From: Acinetobacter sp. S54
GTDB taxonomy: Bacteria; Pseudomonadota; Gammaproteobacteria; Pseudomonadales; Moraxellaceae
Length of the DNA: 64,000 nucleotides
Direction of reading: 5' to 3'
Assembly: GCF_016624945.1 (NCBI RefSeq)
Contig: NZ_JACVUI010000005.1
Coordinates: 143,146-207,145 of the forward strand
The translations under genes were made by a program, and so were the position numbers. The notes below the pieces were generated by a model. The model made no database searches and was not told where the DNA came from. It saw nothing but the letters and a program-made list of their open reading frames with translations. Shown in pieces: positions 27,407 through 36,083 of this stretch (within the stretch, counting starts at the first letter, position 1; each line of letters starts with the position of its first letter).

Positions 27407-28030
27407 CTAGCGTTTTTTCACTAGATTTTGTAAAGGTAAAGACAGCCAGTTTGACGTATGTGGTGAAAATTTTCCTGCGAAGCGCTGCATAATTTGATCC
27501 AGATCCTGTTGGTAATGACCTGTAGGATAAAATACGCCTAAGCTATGAATTATTTTGTGATCAAAATCAAAAGAAAAAATCACAATTGGAATCTGGGCTT
27601 TTAATGCGATTTGATAAAAACCGCTTTTTATTTTTTCCGCTTTTTTTCGCGTGCCTTCAGGTGCCATTCCTACCCAGATTTTATCCTGTTGTTCAATAAA
27701 ATGAACCACTTGTTCAGTTAATCCATTCACACGATCACGTTTAACAGGAATCAAACCAGCCCATTTTAATAAGGGCTGAAATGGTGGTTTAAATAGGCTA
27801 TCTTTACCCAATACAGTGATTTTTATTCCTAATCCACCAATTGCTAAAAAACCATACCATGCATCGATATTGGATGTATGCGGTGCAATGATTGCAACAG
27901 CTTTGGCTAGATTAGGGAATTCACCTTCGATGCTCCAGCCTTGTGTTAAAAATAGTTTTTTGAATATTCTACGACTCAACGCTGTACCGCGTTGCGGTAC
28001 TTGATCAGGTAATTCTGGAAAATGTTGCAT
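27407..28030 (-). CDS. Lysophospholipid acyltransferase family protein (PlsC-like)
   Basis: The 207-residue protein carries the acyltransferase HX4D motif as HTSNID (H51, D56) and the substrate-phosphate motif PEGTR, with KRDR between them (VKRDRVNGL). These mark 1-acylglycerol-3-phosphate-type acyltransferases. It is shorter than PlsC and lacks a clear membrane anchor, so the acyl acceptor could be a lysolipid or an ornithine/other lipid. It is divergent from the transporter gene to its right, with about 107 bases between starts. Confidence 0.8.
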   Translation of the reverse strand: MQHFPELPDQVPQRGTALSRRIFKKLFLTQGWSIEGEFPNLAKAVAIIAPHTSNIDAWYGFLAIGGLGIKITVLGKDSLFKPPFQPLLKWAGLIPVKRDRVNGLTEQVVHFIEQQDKIWVGMAPEGTRKKAEKIKSGFYQIALKAQIPIVIFSFDFDHKIIHSLGVFYPTGHYQQDLDQIMQRFAGKFSPHTSNWLSLPLQNLVKKR

Positions 28031-28137
28031 AGCTTGATCTGTGTAAAAAATCCTTTTTATTCATCATAGTCTTTTGAAAATAAACTAACATTGGCAAAAT
28101 GTAGACTTCAATGCTCATTATGTGCAAAGGGAAACGG

Positions 28138-29385
28138 ATGCTAAATCCTGTGCGGTTATACTTATTATTATTTTCATTGTATTGGGCACAAGGATTACCT
28201 GTTGGTTTTATGACACATGCTTTACCCGTGATTTTAAGGGCAGAGGGTGTTTCATTGACGCATATTGGTGGATTTGGTTTATTGATGCTTCCGTGGTCAA
28301 TCAAGATATTTTGGGCACCATTGGTTGATCGTTTTGGTGATTCTAAAATAGGACATTATCGTAGCTGGATTTTACCTACCCAAATTCTCAGTGTTGTAAT
28401 TCTAGTTATTTTGTCTTTTTTCCCCATTGATTCATTAAGTCAAACTCATTACCTGTTTTTATTTTTTATATTGCTACTTTGTCTAAATTTGACGGGTGCA
28501 ACCCAAGACATTGCTACTGATGGCTTAGCAGTCAATTTACTCAAAACGGATCAACAACATTGGGGTAATACTTTTCAGGTTGTTGGTTCACGCTTGGGTT
28601 TTATTGTGGGTGGTGGGGTTTTACTGTGGGCTTTGGATGGGTTGAGCTGGCAACTGACATTTTTGGGACTGGCTCTGATTGTACTCATCAATACCATTCC
28701 TGTTTGGTTCTATAAAAACGAGCACATCCGAACGAATACCGCTCTGCAACACGCACAATTGAGGTTTTCATTAAAAGACTATTTTGATCACTTTACTCAA
28801 TCCAGAGAGTTGCGTTGCTGGTTAATAGTATTGATTAGTTTTAAAATTGCTGATGGATTAAGTGGGCCTTTATTAAAACCATTAATGGTGGATATGGGGC
28901 TTAATTTTACCCAGATTAGTGTTTATATCACCATGCTAGGTGCATTTGCTGCGTTATGTGGAGCAGCCATTGCAGGCTATTTACTCAGGCATTACGCACG
29001 TCCTATACTTTTGATTTTATTTTCTTATTTGAAAATTTTAAGTCTATTGGCTTATGCAGTTTTAGCCTTTCTTTTTGAGCAGAAAATTAAGATATCAAAC
29101 CTTGTTATTTATCTGATCAATGCTGTTGAAGATGCTATTTCTGCCATGCTTTTGGTCGTGATGTTAACATTAGTGATGCAATATAGCCGGAAAGTTTTAG
29201 CGGGTACTGACTTTACTTTTCAGGTTGCGATTATGGCAACTGTGGGAGGAGGGTTGTATACCGTAAGTGGGATTTTGGGAGATTGGCTTGGTTACGCCAT
29301 GTATTTGAGCTCTATTGTGGGAATTGCTCTATTTTGTCTGATTCCACTGTATCAATGGAAAAGATGTTATCTAAAAACCTCATAA
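28138..29385 (+). CDS. MFS transporter, AmpG-like
   Basis: A 415-residue, roughly 12-helix major facilitator protein. The start LNPVRLYLLLFSLYWAQGLPVGFM and the LTGATQDIATDGLAVNLL segment are typical of the AmpG/PAT group, whose best-known member imports muropeptides for peptidoglycan recycling. I chose ATG 28138 because AAGGG lies 6 bases upstream; ATG at 28111 and 28120 would add a short charged extension. Substrate is not determined; Acinetobacter carries more than one such protein. Confidence 0.75.
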   Translation: MLNPVRLYLLLFSLYWAQGLPVGFMTHALPVILRAEGVSLTHIGGFGLLMLPWSIKIFWAPLVDRFGDSKIGHYRSWILPTQILSVVILVILSFFPIDSLSQTHYLFLFFILLLCLNLTGATQDIATDGLAVNLLKTDQQHWGNTFQVVGSRLGFIVGGGVLLWALDGLSWQLTFLGLALIVLINTIPVWFYKNEHIRTNTALQHAQLRFSLKDYFDHFTQSRELRCWLIVLISFKIADGLSGPLLKPLMVDMGLNFTQISVYITMLGAFAALCGAAIAGYLLRHYARPILLILFSYLKILSLLAYAVLAFLFEQKIKISNLVIYLINAVEDAISAMLLVVMLTLVMQYSRKVLAGTDFTFQVAIMATVGGGLYTVSGILGDWLGYAMYLSSIVGIALFCLIPLYQWKRCYLKTS

Positions 29386-29514
29386 ATATTGATTAAAAAT
29401 CAATTATGTAAAATTAGCCTAAGCTAAAAACTGAATAAGTTAATAAAAATTTAATCGTTCTGTAACATTTGGGGACTGTGTAGGATTTGTAACAAATTTA
29501 CACAGGAACAAAAT

Positions 29515-30624
29515 ATGAAAACCAAAATTGCATTGGCATTTGCCTTATCTTTCTTTGCCGGAACTAGTTTTGCTGCACCCACTTTATACGGGGAAATCGA
29601 TACTTCACTGGATTATTTGCCAGAACGTAATGCAACCCAATCCGATAGCGACGTTTGGGAAGTGAGTTCAAATAGTTCGTTTATCGGGATTAAAGGGGAG
29701 GAAAAGTTAACGGAACGTTTGAGTGCAGTTTATTTAGCAGAATGGGCATTTAATGCCGATGGCGATGGAACTGATTGGGCGCAGCGTAACCGCTTTGTTG
29801 GATTAAAGGATAATGTATTGGGGACACTCAAAATTGGTAAACACGATACCCCAGTTAAGCAGCTTTCGTCAGTTGTCGACACATTCAATAACTATGTTGC
29901 GAATAAAGCTGATGTTACTGGTATCTTTACAGGTGAAAACCGGGTAGATAACGTCGTAGTGTATGAATCTCCTGCAATTAAGCTACCCAATGGTCAGATT
30001 AAAATTAATGCGCTGTTAGCAACTGGTGAAGGTTCGGGCATCAAGTCATCTAGTGGTGGTGTAAAAGCTGCTGGCGGTGGTTTGGGAAATGCATGGTCTG
30101 CATCAGCTGTTTATGACAATAAAATTGTAGTTGCAGGTATCGGCTACGATAAAGCTATTCCAAGTACCTTTTTAGGTCGTGGTTTTTTAAATGCCTCTGA
30201 ACCTGAAATTTCAGGTGGTTCTCTTTTAGCCGCTGCCAATACCATTCGAGCCATTGGTCGAGTTAATTTACTCGATAATAATTTGGCGCTAAAAGCACTT
30301 TATCAAAGCTCTGAAGTCGAAAAAGTGACAGGGAATGCAGTAGGTTCTGAAAATATTGACGATGCAAATGGCTGGCTTATTGGTGCAGAATATAATTTTC
30401 CAAATGCAAAAAACTGGACTGTAAAAGGGCAATATAGCCAGAATAACACCAGTTTTAAAACCAATGTATCGGACTTTGAAGCTACACAATGGATTGCAGG
30501 ATTGGATTATGCATTCAGTAAACAATTTAGAACGTATGGCTATGCAGGCTATTTAACTCTTGAGCAGGCAGATAAAAAAGATAAACAACCTGTGGGCGGT
30601 GTCGGTCTAGAGTTTAAATTCTAA
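29515..30624 (+). CDS. Outer-membrane porin, Gram-negative porin family
   Basis: The 369-residue precursor has a clear Sec signal peptide cut after SFA-A (about residue 20). The mature part starts APTLYGEIDTSLDY, contains the GNLKIGKHDTPVKQL-like L3 region (LGTLKIGKHDTPVKQ) and ends with aromatic GLEFKF, the C-terminal barrel signature. It resembles OmpC-type/neisserial-type general porins. A terminator follows at 30639. Which solutes it admits cannot be told from sequence. Confidence 0.85.
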   Translation: MKTKIALAFALSFFAGTSFAAPTLYGEIDTSLDYLPERNATQSDSDVWEVSSNSSFIGIKGEEKLTERLSAVYLAEWAFNADGDGTDWAQRNRFVGLKDNVLGTLKIGKHDTPVKQLSSVVDTFNNYVANKADVTGIFTGENRVDNVVVYESPAIKLPNGQIKINALLATGEGSGIKSSSGGVKAAGGGLGNAWSASAVYDNKIVVAGIGYDKAIPSTFLGRGFLNASEPEISGGSLLAAANTIRAIGRVNLLDNNLALKALYQSSEVEKVTGNAVGSENIDDANGWLIGAEYNFPNAKNWTVKGQYSQNNTSFKTNVSDFEATQWIAGLDYAFSKQFRTYGYAGYLTLEQADKKDKQPVGGVGLEFKF

Positions 30625-30638
30625 TAAATCAATAGGCT

Positions 30639-30671
30639 AAATAAAGGCGATCACAATGGTCGCCTTTATTT
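30639..30671 (+). terminator. Terminator after the porin gene
   Basis: AAATAAAGGCGA and TCGCCTTTATTT form a perfect 12-bp stem with a 9-base loop, 14 bases after the porin stop. Confidence 0.88.
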
Positions 30672-31062
30672 ATTTAAGAGATTTTTAAGTTTAAATTCTT
30701 AGATTAGCAGGGTGTAATCAGAATATGATGTCGATGTTCAATCTCATTTTTGAGCTTCTAGGATACTTTAGTTAATTTGACCGATACAGATTACCCCATT
30801 TGGATCATTTAATTAGCTAAAAATAAAAGCGCATAAAGACGAAAATGATGGCAAGTATTTATTCGATATAAACGTTTGCTGGATTTATATCGGACTAGTC
30901 ATTTTAAACATAACCTGTTTAAATACGGATGAAAATAAACATTTTAATGTTCAGATGACACTGTCATTGTACTTAATATATTTCAGATGTATTGAATATT
31001 GGGTCGACATGACATACTGATAGAAATCCTGATAATAAATTGATTAGCTGTGAGCCAATACC
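30672..31062. other. Spacer between porin and pmrA
   Basis: About 390 AT-rich bases with no coding potential on either strand. It should hold the pmrA promoter. I looked for a clear PmrA-type TTTAAG direct repeat and found none that was convincing. Confidence 0.45.
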
Positions 31063-31737
31063 ATGCCTAAAATCCTGATTATTGAAGATGACTTCATGAT
31101 TGCAGAGTCCACGCTCACTTTGCTTAAGTATCATCAATTTGATGTGGACTGGGTAAATAACGGAATTGATGGTTTAGCACAACTTGCAAAACAAACTTTT
31201 GACCTGGTGTTGCTGGATCTTGGTTTGCCCATGATGGATGGTATGCAGGTGCTTAAACAAATTCGACAGAAAACCACCGTTCCTGTATTAATTATTTCAG
31301 CGCGTGATCAACTTGAAAATCGTGTAGATGGTTTAAATCAAGGCGCGGATGACTATTTGATCAAACCTTACGAGTTTGACGAGTTACTGGCACGTATTCA
31401 TGCATTATTGCGCCGTAGTGGTAAAGAGGCGCAGGCCACTAGTCAAGATCAAATTCTCAAAAGTGGGGATGTTATCCTTAATATCGAAAAGCATGTTGCC
31501 ACCGTAAAAGGTCAGGAAATTGAACTTTCTAATCGTGAATGGGCAATTTTAATTCCACTAATGACTCATCCTAACAAGATTTTTTCCAAGGCAAATCTGG
31601 AAGATAAATTGTATGACTTTGATAGTGAAGTCACCAGTAATACGATTGAAGTTTATGTCCATCATTTGCGTTCTAAACTGGGTAAAGATTTTATTCGTAC
31701 AATTCGTGGTCTAGGTTATCGTCTTGGGCATAGCTAA
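31063..31737 (+). CDS. pmrA: Two-component response regulator PmrA
   Basis: A 224-residue OmpR/PhoB-type regulator. The receiver domain has D9/D10, phospho-acceptor D52 (LLDLGLP) and K101 (LIKPY); a winged-helix DNA-binding domain follows (about 128-222) with TSNTIEVYVHHLRSKLG. The sequence matches A. baumannii PmrA as I remember it, including the identical length. In A. baumannii, PmrAB controls lipid A phosphoethanolamine addition and polymyxin resistance. The pmrB gene follows after 16 bases. pmrC, which precedes pmrA in A. baumannii, is absent here. Confidence 0.9.
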   Translation: MPKILIIEDDFMIAESTLTLLKYHQFDVDWVNNGIDGLAQLAKQTFDLVLLDLGLPMMDGMQVLKQIRQKTTVPVLIISARDQLENRVDGLNQGADDYLIKPYEFDELLARIHALLRRSGKEAQATSQDQILKSGDVILNIEKHVATVKGQEIELSNREWAILIPLMTHPNKIFSKANLEDKLYDFDSEVTSNTIEVYVHHLRSKLGKDFIRTIRGLGYRLGHS

Positions 31738-31753
31738 GGGATTCTAATTATCT

Positions 31754-33079
31754 ATGTTCCAGCATTATTCTTTAAAGCGACGCCTAATTTGGTACACGTC
31801 TATTTTTAGTATTTTGCTGGGCTGTGTTCTTATTTTTTCAGCGTATAAAATTGCTTTGCAGGAAAGTAATCAGATTCTTGATGCGCAAATGCAATATCTG
31901 GCTAAACGTGCCGCAACTCAGCCCTACGCAGCTGTAGTGAGTCACTTTGAAAACGATCGCGTCTATCGTGAAGAAGACTTGTTCGTTGATATCTGGGCTT
32001 ACAAAGATCAGAGCCATTTAAGTCATGCGGACCGTTTGCTGGTTCCTCCTGTCAAATATGCGGGATTTTATACACAGCAGACCGAACATGGAATCTGGCG
32101 TACTTATGTCATGCCAACCAAAGATTTCCAGATTCAAATTAGCCAACAACAAAAAGTCAGACAGGTGATGGCATTGGAGCTGGCAGGTAGTATGTTTCTA
32201 CCTTATGTCATTATTTTGCCTTTTGCTTTGATTGGTTTGGCAGGAATTATTCGGCGTAGTTTGAAACCACTCGATGACTTTAAATCTGAGTTGATTCAAC
32301 GTGATTCTAATGATCTGGCTCCTATTCATGAAAAAGATTACCCGGAAGAACTTTCTCCAACCATTCATGAAATGAACCGCTTATTTGAACGAATTTCAAC
32401 TGCACAGCAAGAGCAAAAACAATTTGTTGCCGATGCTGCTCACGAACTGCGGACTCCGATTACAGCTTTAAATTTGCAGACCAAGATTCTATTAAGCCAA
32501 TTTCCAGACCATGCAGCATTACAAAACTTAAGCAAAGGCTTAGCACGTATTCAGCATTTAGTCAGCCAACTTTTGGCTTTGGCGAAGCAAGATGCCTCTA
32601 TGAATAGTCTTGAACGTTTTAGTACATTTCAACTGAATAATGTCGCCTTGAACTGTGTAGAGCAGTTGATGAATTTAGCCATGGAAAAAGAAATTGATTT
32701 GGGCTTTGAGCGCAATGAAAATATTGAAATGGTAAGTATCGAACCTACCGTTCATTCCATCATTTTTAATCTGATTGATAATGCGATCAAGTACACTCCC
32801 GTTGATGGCGTAATTAATATTTCTGTATATGAAGATGAAAATAGCTTCGCGTGCGTGCAAATAGAAGACAGTGGAGCAGGGATTGATCCCCAATACTACG
32901 ATCAGGTATTAAAACGCTTTTACCGTGTTCATCATCATCTAGAAGTCGGCAGTGGTTTAGGGCTATCCATTGTGGATAAAGCAACGCAACGTTTGGGCGG
33001 AGAGTTAATCCTTTCACAAAGTCCAGAATTGAGAGGGCTTTGTGTATTGGTACGTTTACCGAAGATATTGAAGAGCTAA
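31754..33079 (+). CDS. pmrB: Two-component sensor histidine kinase PmrB
   Basis: A 441-residue inner-membrane sensor kinase with membrane helices at about 12-30 and 147-166 flanking a periplasmic sensor of roughly 115 residues. A HAMP linker follows, then the H-box AAHELRTP with phospho-acceptor H230, the N-box NLIDNAIKYT and the G-boxes DSGAGIDP and GSGLGLSIV. It is close to A. baumannii PmrB throughout, with two extra residues at the N-terminus. It phosphorylates PmrA in response to envelope or metal signals (family knowledge). No frameshift or truncation is seen. Confidence 0.9.
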   Translation: MFQHYSLKRRLIWYTSIFSILLGCVLIFSAYKIALQESNQILDAQMQYLAKRAATQPYAAVVSHFENDRVYREEDLFVDIWAYKDQSHLSHADRLLVPPVKYAGFYTQQTEHGIWRTYVMPTKDFQIQISQQQKVRQVMALELAGSMFLPYVIILPFALIGLAGIIRRSLKPLDDFKSELIQRDSNDLAPIHEKDYPEELSPTIHEMNRLFERISTAQQEQKQFVADAAHELRTPITALNLQTKILLSQFPDHAALQNLSKGLARIQHLVSQLLALAKQDASMNSLERFSTFQLNNVALNCVEQLMNLAMEKEIDLGFERNENIEMVSIEPTVHSIIFNLIDNAIKYTPVDGVINISVYEDENSFACVQIEDSGAGIDPQYYDQVLKRFYRVHHHLEVGSGLGLSIVDKATQRLGGELILSQSPELRGLCVLVRLPKILKS

Positions 33080-33109
33080 CTGGTTTTGAAATAATCTGGC
33101 CAGTTTCAG

Positions 33110-33913
33110 TCAGATCATTGGAAGAGGTTCCTGTTGTTCAAGTTTCCTTAAAAACAGCATACATTTTTGGATTCGTTTTCCATCGTTGCCCAATTTTTCT
33201 GGTTTAAAATGTAATATCCATTGTAACTTATGCCCAATTTTGCAGATCTCGCGAAAAACTTTGAGATTTTTACTCAATGCATCATAAAAAATACTGCTGG
33301 CTTGGTCGAGCTCATCTAATCTAAAACGATAAGAAGATGAAAAAATAAAACATAACCAATCGCGTATTTGACAGTCTTTTAAATCTAGGATTTCTCCGGG
33401 ATCTGTTTCAAAATCAATAAAAGTGAAATGATGGTTTGCATCTACTAAAATATTTCGAACAAAAGCTTCACTTAAATAGCTTCCCTTGTTATGAAGACCT
33501 TGAATTTCAGCTATGGCATCAGAATAAAGCTTTAATCGCTGTTCAGTATAGGATGCTTGTGCAAGAGCATGATCAAGTTGCATGACATGTTGACCATTAT
33601 TCGCTGCGTCCTGCAGTAAAATTCCGTCGTCAGATAAAGCAAGGACTTTGGGTGTGTTCACTCCTAATTTTGCAAGAGAAGTAATCCGTTGATATTCGCA
33701 TTGAATCGCTTTCTTACCGCCATAATTAGGGACAGGTGTCAGCGCTTCGACATGAAGAAAGCGTGCGAGCCATCTAAGCGGCGTATAAATCCAGATCGAA
33801 TGCCGCAGGGATGCTTTTTTTAGCCAGACTTTGCCATGCTCTAATTCATAAGCCTGAATAGATTCATTCTGTTGATCGAGGGATATATGAAGAAAATCCG
33901 CAAAGTTAGCCAT
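33110..33913 (-). CDS. Protein-kinase-fold protein (KdkA/InaA-like), function unknown
   Basis: The 267-residue protein looks like a small kinase of the BUD32/LPS-kinase type. GKVWLKKAS gives a candidate ATP lysine (K31/K32), ECEYQRITSL-like sequence a candidate helix-C Glu (E73), FVRNILVD the catalytic-loop Asn (N154), and FTFIDFETD the metal-binding Asp (D167). The residue where family members have the catalytic Asp, five before N154, is E149, so activity may be altered. It is convergent with pmrB, only about 30 bases away. A role in lipid A or core phosphorylation would fit that context but is only a guess. Confidence 0.6.
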   Translation of the reverse strand: MANFADFLHISLDQQNESIQAYELEHGKVWLKKASLRHSIWIYTPLRWLARFLHVEALTPVPNYGGKKAIQCEYQRITSLAKLGVNTPKVLALSDDGILLQDAANNGQHVMQLDHALAQASYTEQRLKLYSDAIAEIQGLHNKGSYLSEAFVRNILVDANHHFTFIDFETDPGEILDLKDCQIRDWLCFIFSSSYRFRLDELDQASSIFYDALSKNLKVFREICKIGHKLQWILHFKPEKLGNDGKRIQKCMLFLRKLEQQEPLPMI

Positions 33914-34010
33914 AAATTTTAACCCCGCATTTTATTATGTGTATTTTAATTCGATTTTTAGAGCATGTCACTTTTTAGAAATATAGTTTAAACATAATAG
34001 AAAGTTCAGT

Positions 34011-34036
34011 CAAAAAACGGCTCTACAGAACCGTTT
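34011..34036 (-). terminator. Terminator after amt
   Basis: AAACGG and CCGTTT flank an imperfect inner stem. On the minus strand the hairpin runs into TTTTTTGAC. It lies about 30 bases after the amt stop. Confidence 0.6.
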
Positions 34037-34065
34037 CACGCACCATTTAACCCGATTTGAATGAT

Positions 34066-35283
34066 TTAAAACATTCCTTCTTCTGAGTTGGCAGAAATTT
34101 TGTGAATAGAAAGATCTGCACCCTGAAATTCTTCTTCCTGTGATAATCGAATGCCCATGGTCACTTTTAAAAGACCATACACAATGAAACCACCCATTAA
34201 AGCAATACTCACTGCCAGTAAGCTTCCAATCAACTGGGATATAAAAGAAACATGACCTAAGCCACCCAACCACTGTTGTCCAAATATTCCAACAGCAAGA
34301 CCGCCAAATACGCCACATACTCCATGCAAAGGCCAAACGCCTAGGACATCATCCACTTTCAGTTTATTTTGAGTATAAGTAAAGAGCTTAACGAAAATTA
34401 CTCCCGCAATCGCCCCAATAATTAATGCACCAAAAGGGTGTACAACATCAGAACCAGCACAAATAGCAACTAAACCTGCCAAGGGACCATTGTGTAGGAA
34501 GCCTGGGTCATTTTTGCCCACCAGATTTGCACTTAATGTACCGCCTACCATTGCCATAAGTGAATTAATGGCTACAAGACCAGAAATCGCATCGACGCGC
34601 TGTGCGCTCATGACATTAAAGCCAAACCAACCCACAATCAAAATCCACGAACCTAAAGCCAGAAAAGGAATCGAAGAGGGTGGATGGGCGCTAACACGTC
34701 CGTCGTTTTTATAGCGACCATGACGTGCACCTAATAAAATTACGGCTGCAAGAGCAATCCATCCCCCCATCGCATGCACGACAACAGAACCTGCAAAATC
34801 ATGGAAGGGTGCACCAAAATGTGTCTCTAACCAATTTTGTAGACCAAAATTACCATTCCATGCGATGCCTTCAAATAATGGATAAACTAGAGCAACCAAT
34901 AGAAAAGTAGCAATCGCTTGCGGTCTCATTTTGGCACGTTCTGCGATACCACCTGAAATAATGGCAGGAATTGCTGCGGCGAAGGTCAGCAAGAAAAAGC
35001 AACGCATCAAGTTGTAGCCATGTTCTGCCGAAAGTGTTGTTCCCATATGGAAAAAATGCAGACCATAGGCGATATAATAACCCACAAAAAAGTAAGCAAT
35101 TGCCGAGATTGAAAAATCAGTGAGGATTTTACTTAGTGCATTGACCTGATTTTTATGACGAACTGTCCCTAGTTCTAAAAAAGCAAAGCCAGCATGCATG
35201 GCTAATACTAATACAGCGCCTAACAACAAGAAAAAAAGATCTACATTTTGCATAGTTTGCTCAAAATAGGTGCTTAAAACCAT
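34066..35283 (-). CDS. amt: Ammonium transporter, Amt family
   Basis: A 405-residue protein with about 11 membrane helices. The pore twin histidines are both present: H170 (GSVVVHAMGG) and H320 (VWPLHGVCGVFGG). The FALGSWILIVGWFGFN-like segment and the ICAGSDVVHP motif are family hallmarks. It takes up ammonium and normally works with a GlnK PII protein, but no glnK is adjacent. NtrC-like sites upstream suggest nitrogen control. An alternative start is ATG 35253, just before the first membrane helix. A long cytoplasmic tail with acidic residues ends the protein. Confidence 0.9.
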   Translation of the reverse strand: MVLSTYFEQTMQNVDLFFLLLGAVLVLAMHAGFAFLELGTVRHKNQVNALSKILTDFSISAIAYFFVGYYIAYGLHFFHMGTTLSAEHGYNLMRCFFLLTFAAAIPAIISGGIAERAKMRPQAIATFLLVALVYPLFEGIAWNGNFGLQNWLETHFGAPFHDFAGSVVVHAMGGWIALAAVILLGARHGRYKNDGRVSAHPPSSIPFLALGSWILIVGWFGFNVMSAQRVDAISGLVAINSLMAMVGGTLSANLVGKNDPGFLHNGPLAGLVAICAGSDVVHPFGALIIGAIAGVIFVKLFTYTQNKLKVDDVLGVWPLHGVCGVFGGLAVGIFGQQWLGGLGHVSFISQLIGSLLAVSIALMGGFIVYGLLKVTMGIRLSQEEEFQGADLSIHKISANSEEGMF

Positions 35284-35309
35284 TTTTATGACACAATTTT
35301 TAGCCGTGT

Positions 35310-35457
35310 TGCACCAAAATGGTTTAGTAAATCTAAAAAATAGGAATCAAAGTAGTTGTACTTTGATGATAAAAATCATTAAGCAAAAAATGCACCAGTT
35401 TAGAGGTTATTTGTCATTTTTTTGATAATCGTGGTGCATATGGGGCAAATATGGTGC
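35310..35457 (-). promoter_or_regulatory. NtrC-like enhancer sites upstream of amt
   Basis: TGCACCAAAATGGTTTA at 35310-35326 matches the classical NtrC site TGCACCAACATGGTGCA at 14 of 17 positions. Perfect half-sites follow: TGCACCA at 35391-35397, TGGTGCA at 35432-35438 and ATGGTGC at 35451-35457. They lie 27-174 bases upstream of the amt ATG. No clear sigma-54 -24/-12 element was seen. Confidence 0.6.
35346..35367. promoter_or_regulatory. Perfect inverted repeat upstream of amt
   Basis: ATCAAAGTA and TACTTTGAT form perfect 9-base arms around GTTG. It lies among the NtrC-like sites and has no T-run on either side, so an operator is more likely than a terminator. Confidence 0.4.
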
Positions 35458-35472
35458 TTTTATTGATACAGA

Positions 35473-35961
35473 TTAATTAAGTTTACAGCGTTTACCTTCA
35501 TATTCGTATCGATTGATTTCGTAGTGTTTACCATTCCAGCGATAGACTGCAAAACAAAAGCCTGGTCCACCATTAGAAATATCAGGCATGTTATTTTGGC
35601 CTGTTATTTTTAAAAATTCGGCCACACCAGAATTATTAAACAGCTGTTTCCATTGACCGTGCTTATTTTTTGACAATAAATAGTAACCTGTTCCTGTATT
35701 GCCATAGCACATACTACTTGAGTCTGTAATTAGCGCTTCGGGTAAACCATCCTGATTTAAATCTTGATAATTTTCGATAGTTCCCTCTCCACAGGAACCC
35801 ACCCATTGTTTACCTTGTTGATGAAAGCCAGCAGCCTTAAAAATTGCGGCAGTTTCTTTAGCCGAAGGCTGAGTTGCAGCGGCCTGCACAGATGAAATGC
35901 ATAATAAGGGGCAAGTAATAAAAAGAGCATTTTGAAAAATTTGAAAAATAGACCGTTTCAT
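35473..35961 (-). CDS. Exported hypothetical protein
   Basis: The 162-residue precursor has a signal peptide (about 1-27, ending VQA-A). The mature part has four cysteines (GSCGEG, SMCYG, GFCFA and KRCK), probably forming two disulfides. It also has a DLNQDGLPEALI segment resembling a calcium-binding FG-GAP/dockerin-like loop. I recognise no named family. It is divergent from the AEC transporter gene. The periplasm is the most likely location. Confidence 0.7.
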   Translation of the reverse strand: MKRSIFQIFQNALFITCPLLCISSVQAAATQPSAKETAAIFKAAGFHQQGKQWVGSCGEGTIENYQDLNQDGLPEALITDSSSMCYGNTGTGYYLLSKNKHGQWKQLFNNSGVAEFLKITGQNNMPDISNGGPGFCFAVYRWNGKHYEINRYEYEGKRCKLN

Positions 35962-36083
35962 ACTGAATATCTTATCTTTATTTATTTACTTCATTTTAAA
36001 CCTAAATTTAAGACATCATCTAGTTTTCATCCTAGAATGGAGTGAGTTGAAAAAAGAATGATAGATCAAAAAAGTGATTATTT

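Noticed and set aside
30672..31062. PmrA box upstream of pmrA
   Set aside because: TTTAAG-like words occur near 30684 but without correct direct-repeat spacing.
31063..33079. qseBC or another OmpR-type system instead of pmrAB
   Set aside because: Both proteins agree with A. baumannii PmrA and PmrB along their full length as I remember them.
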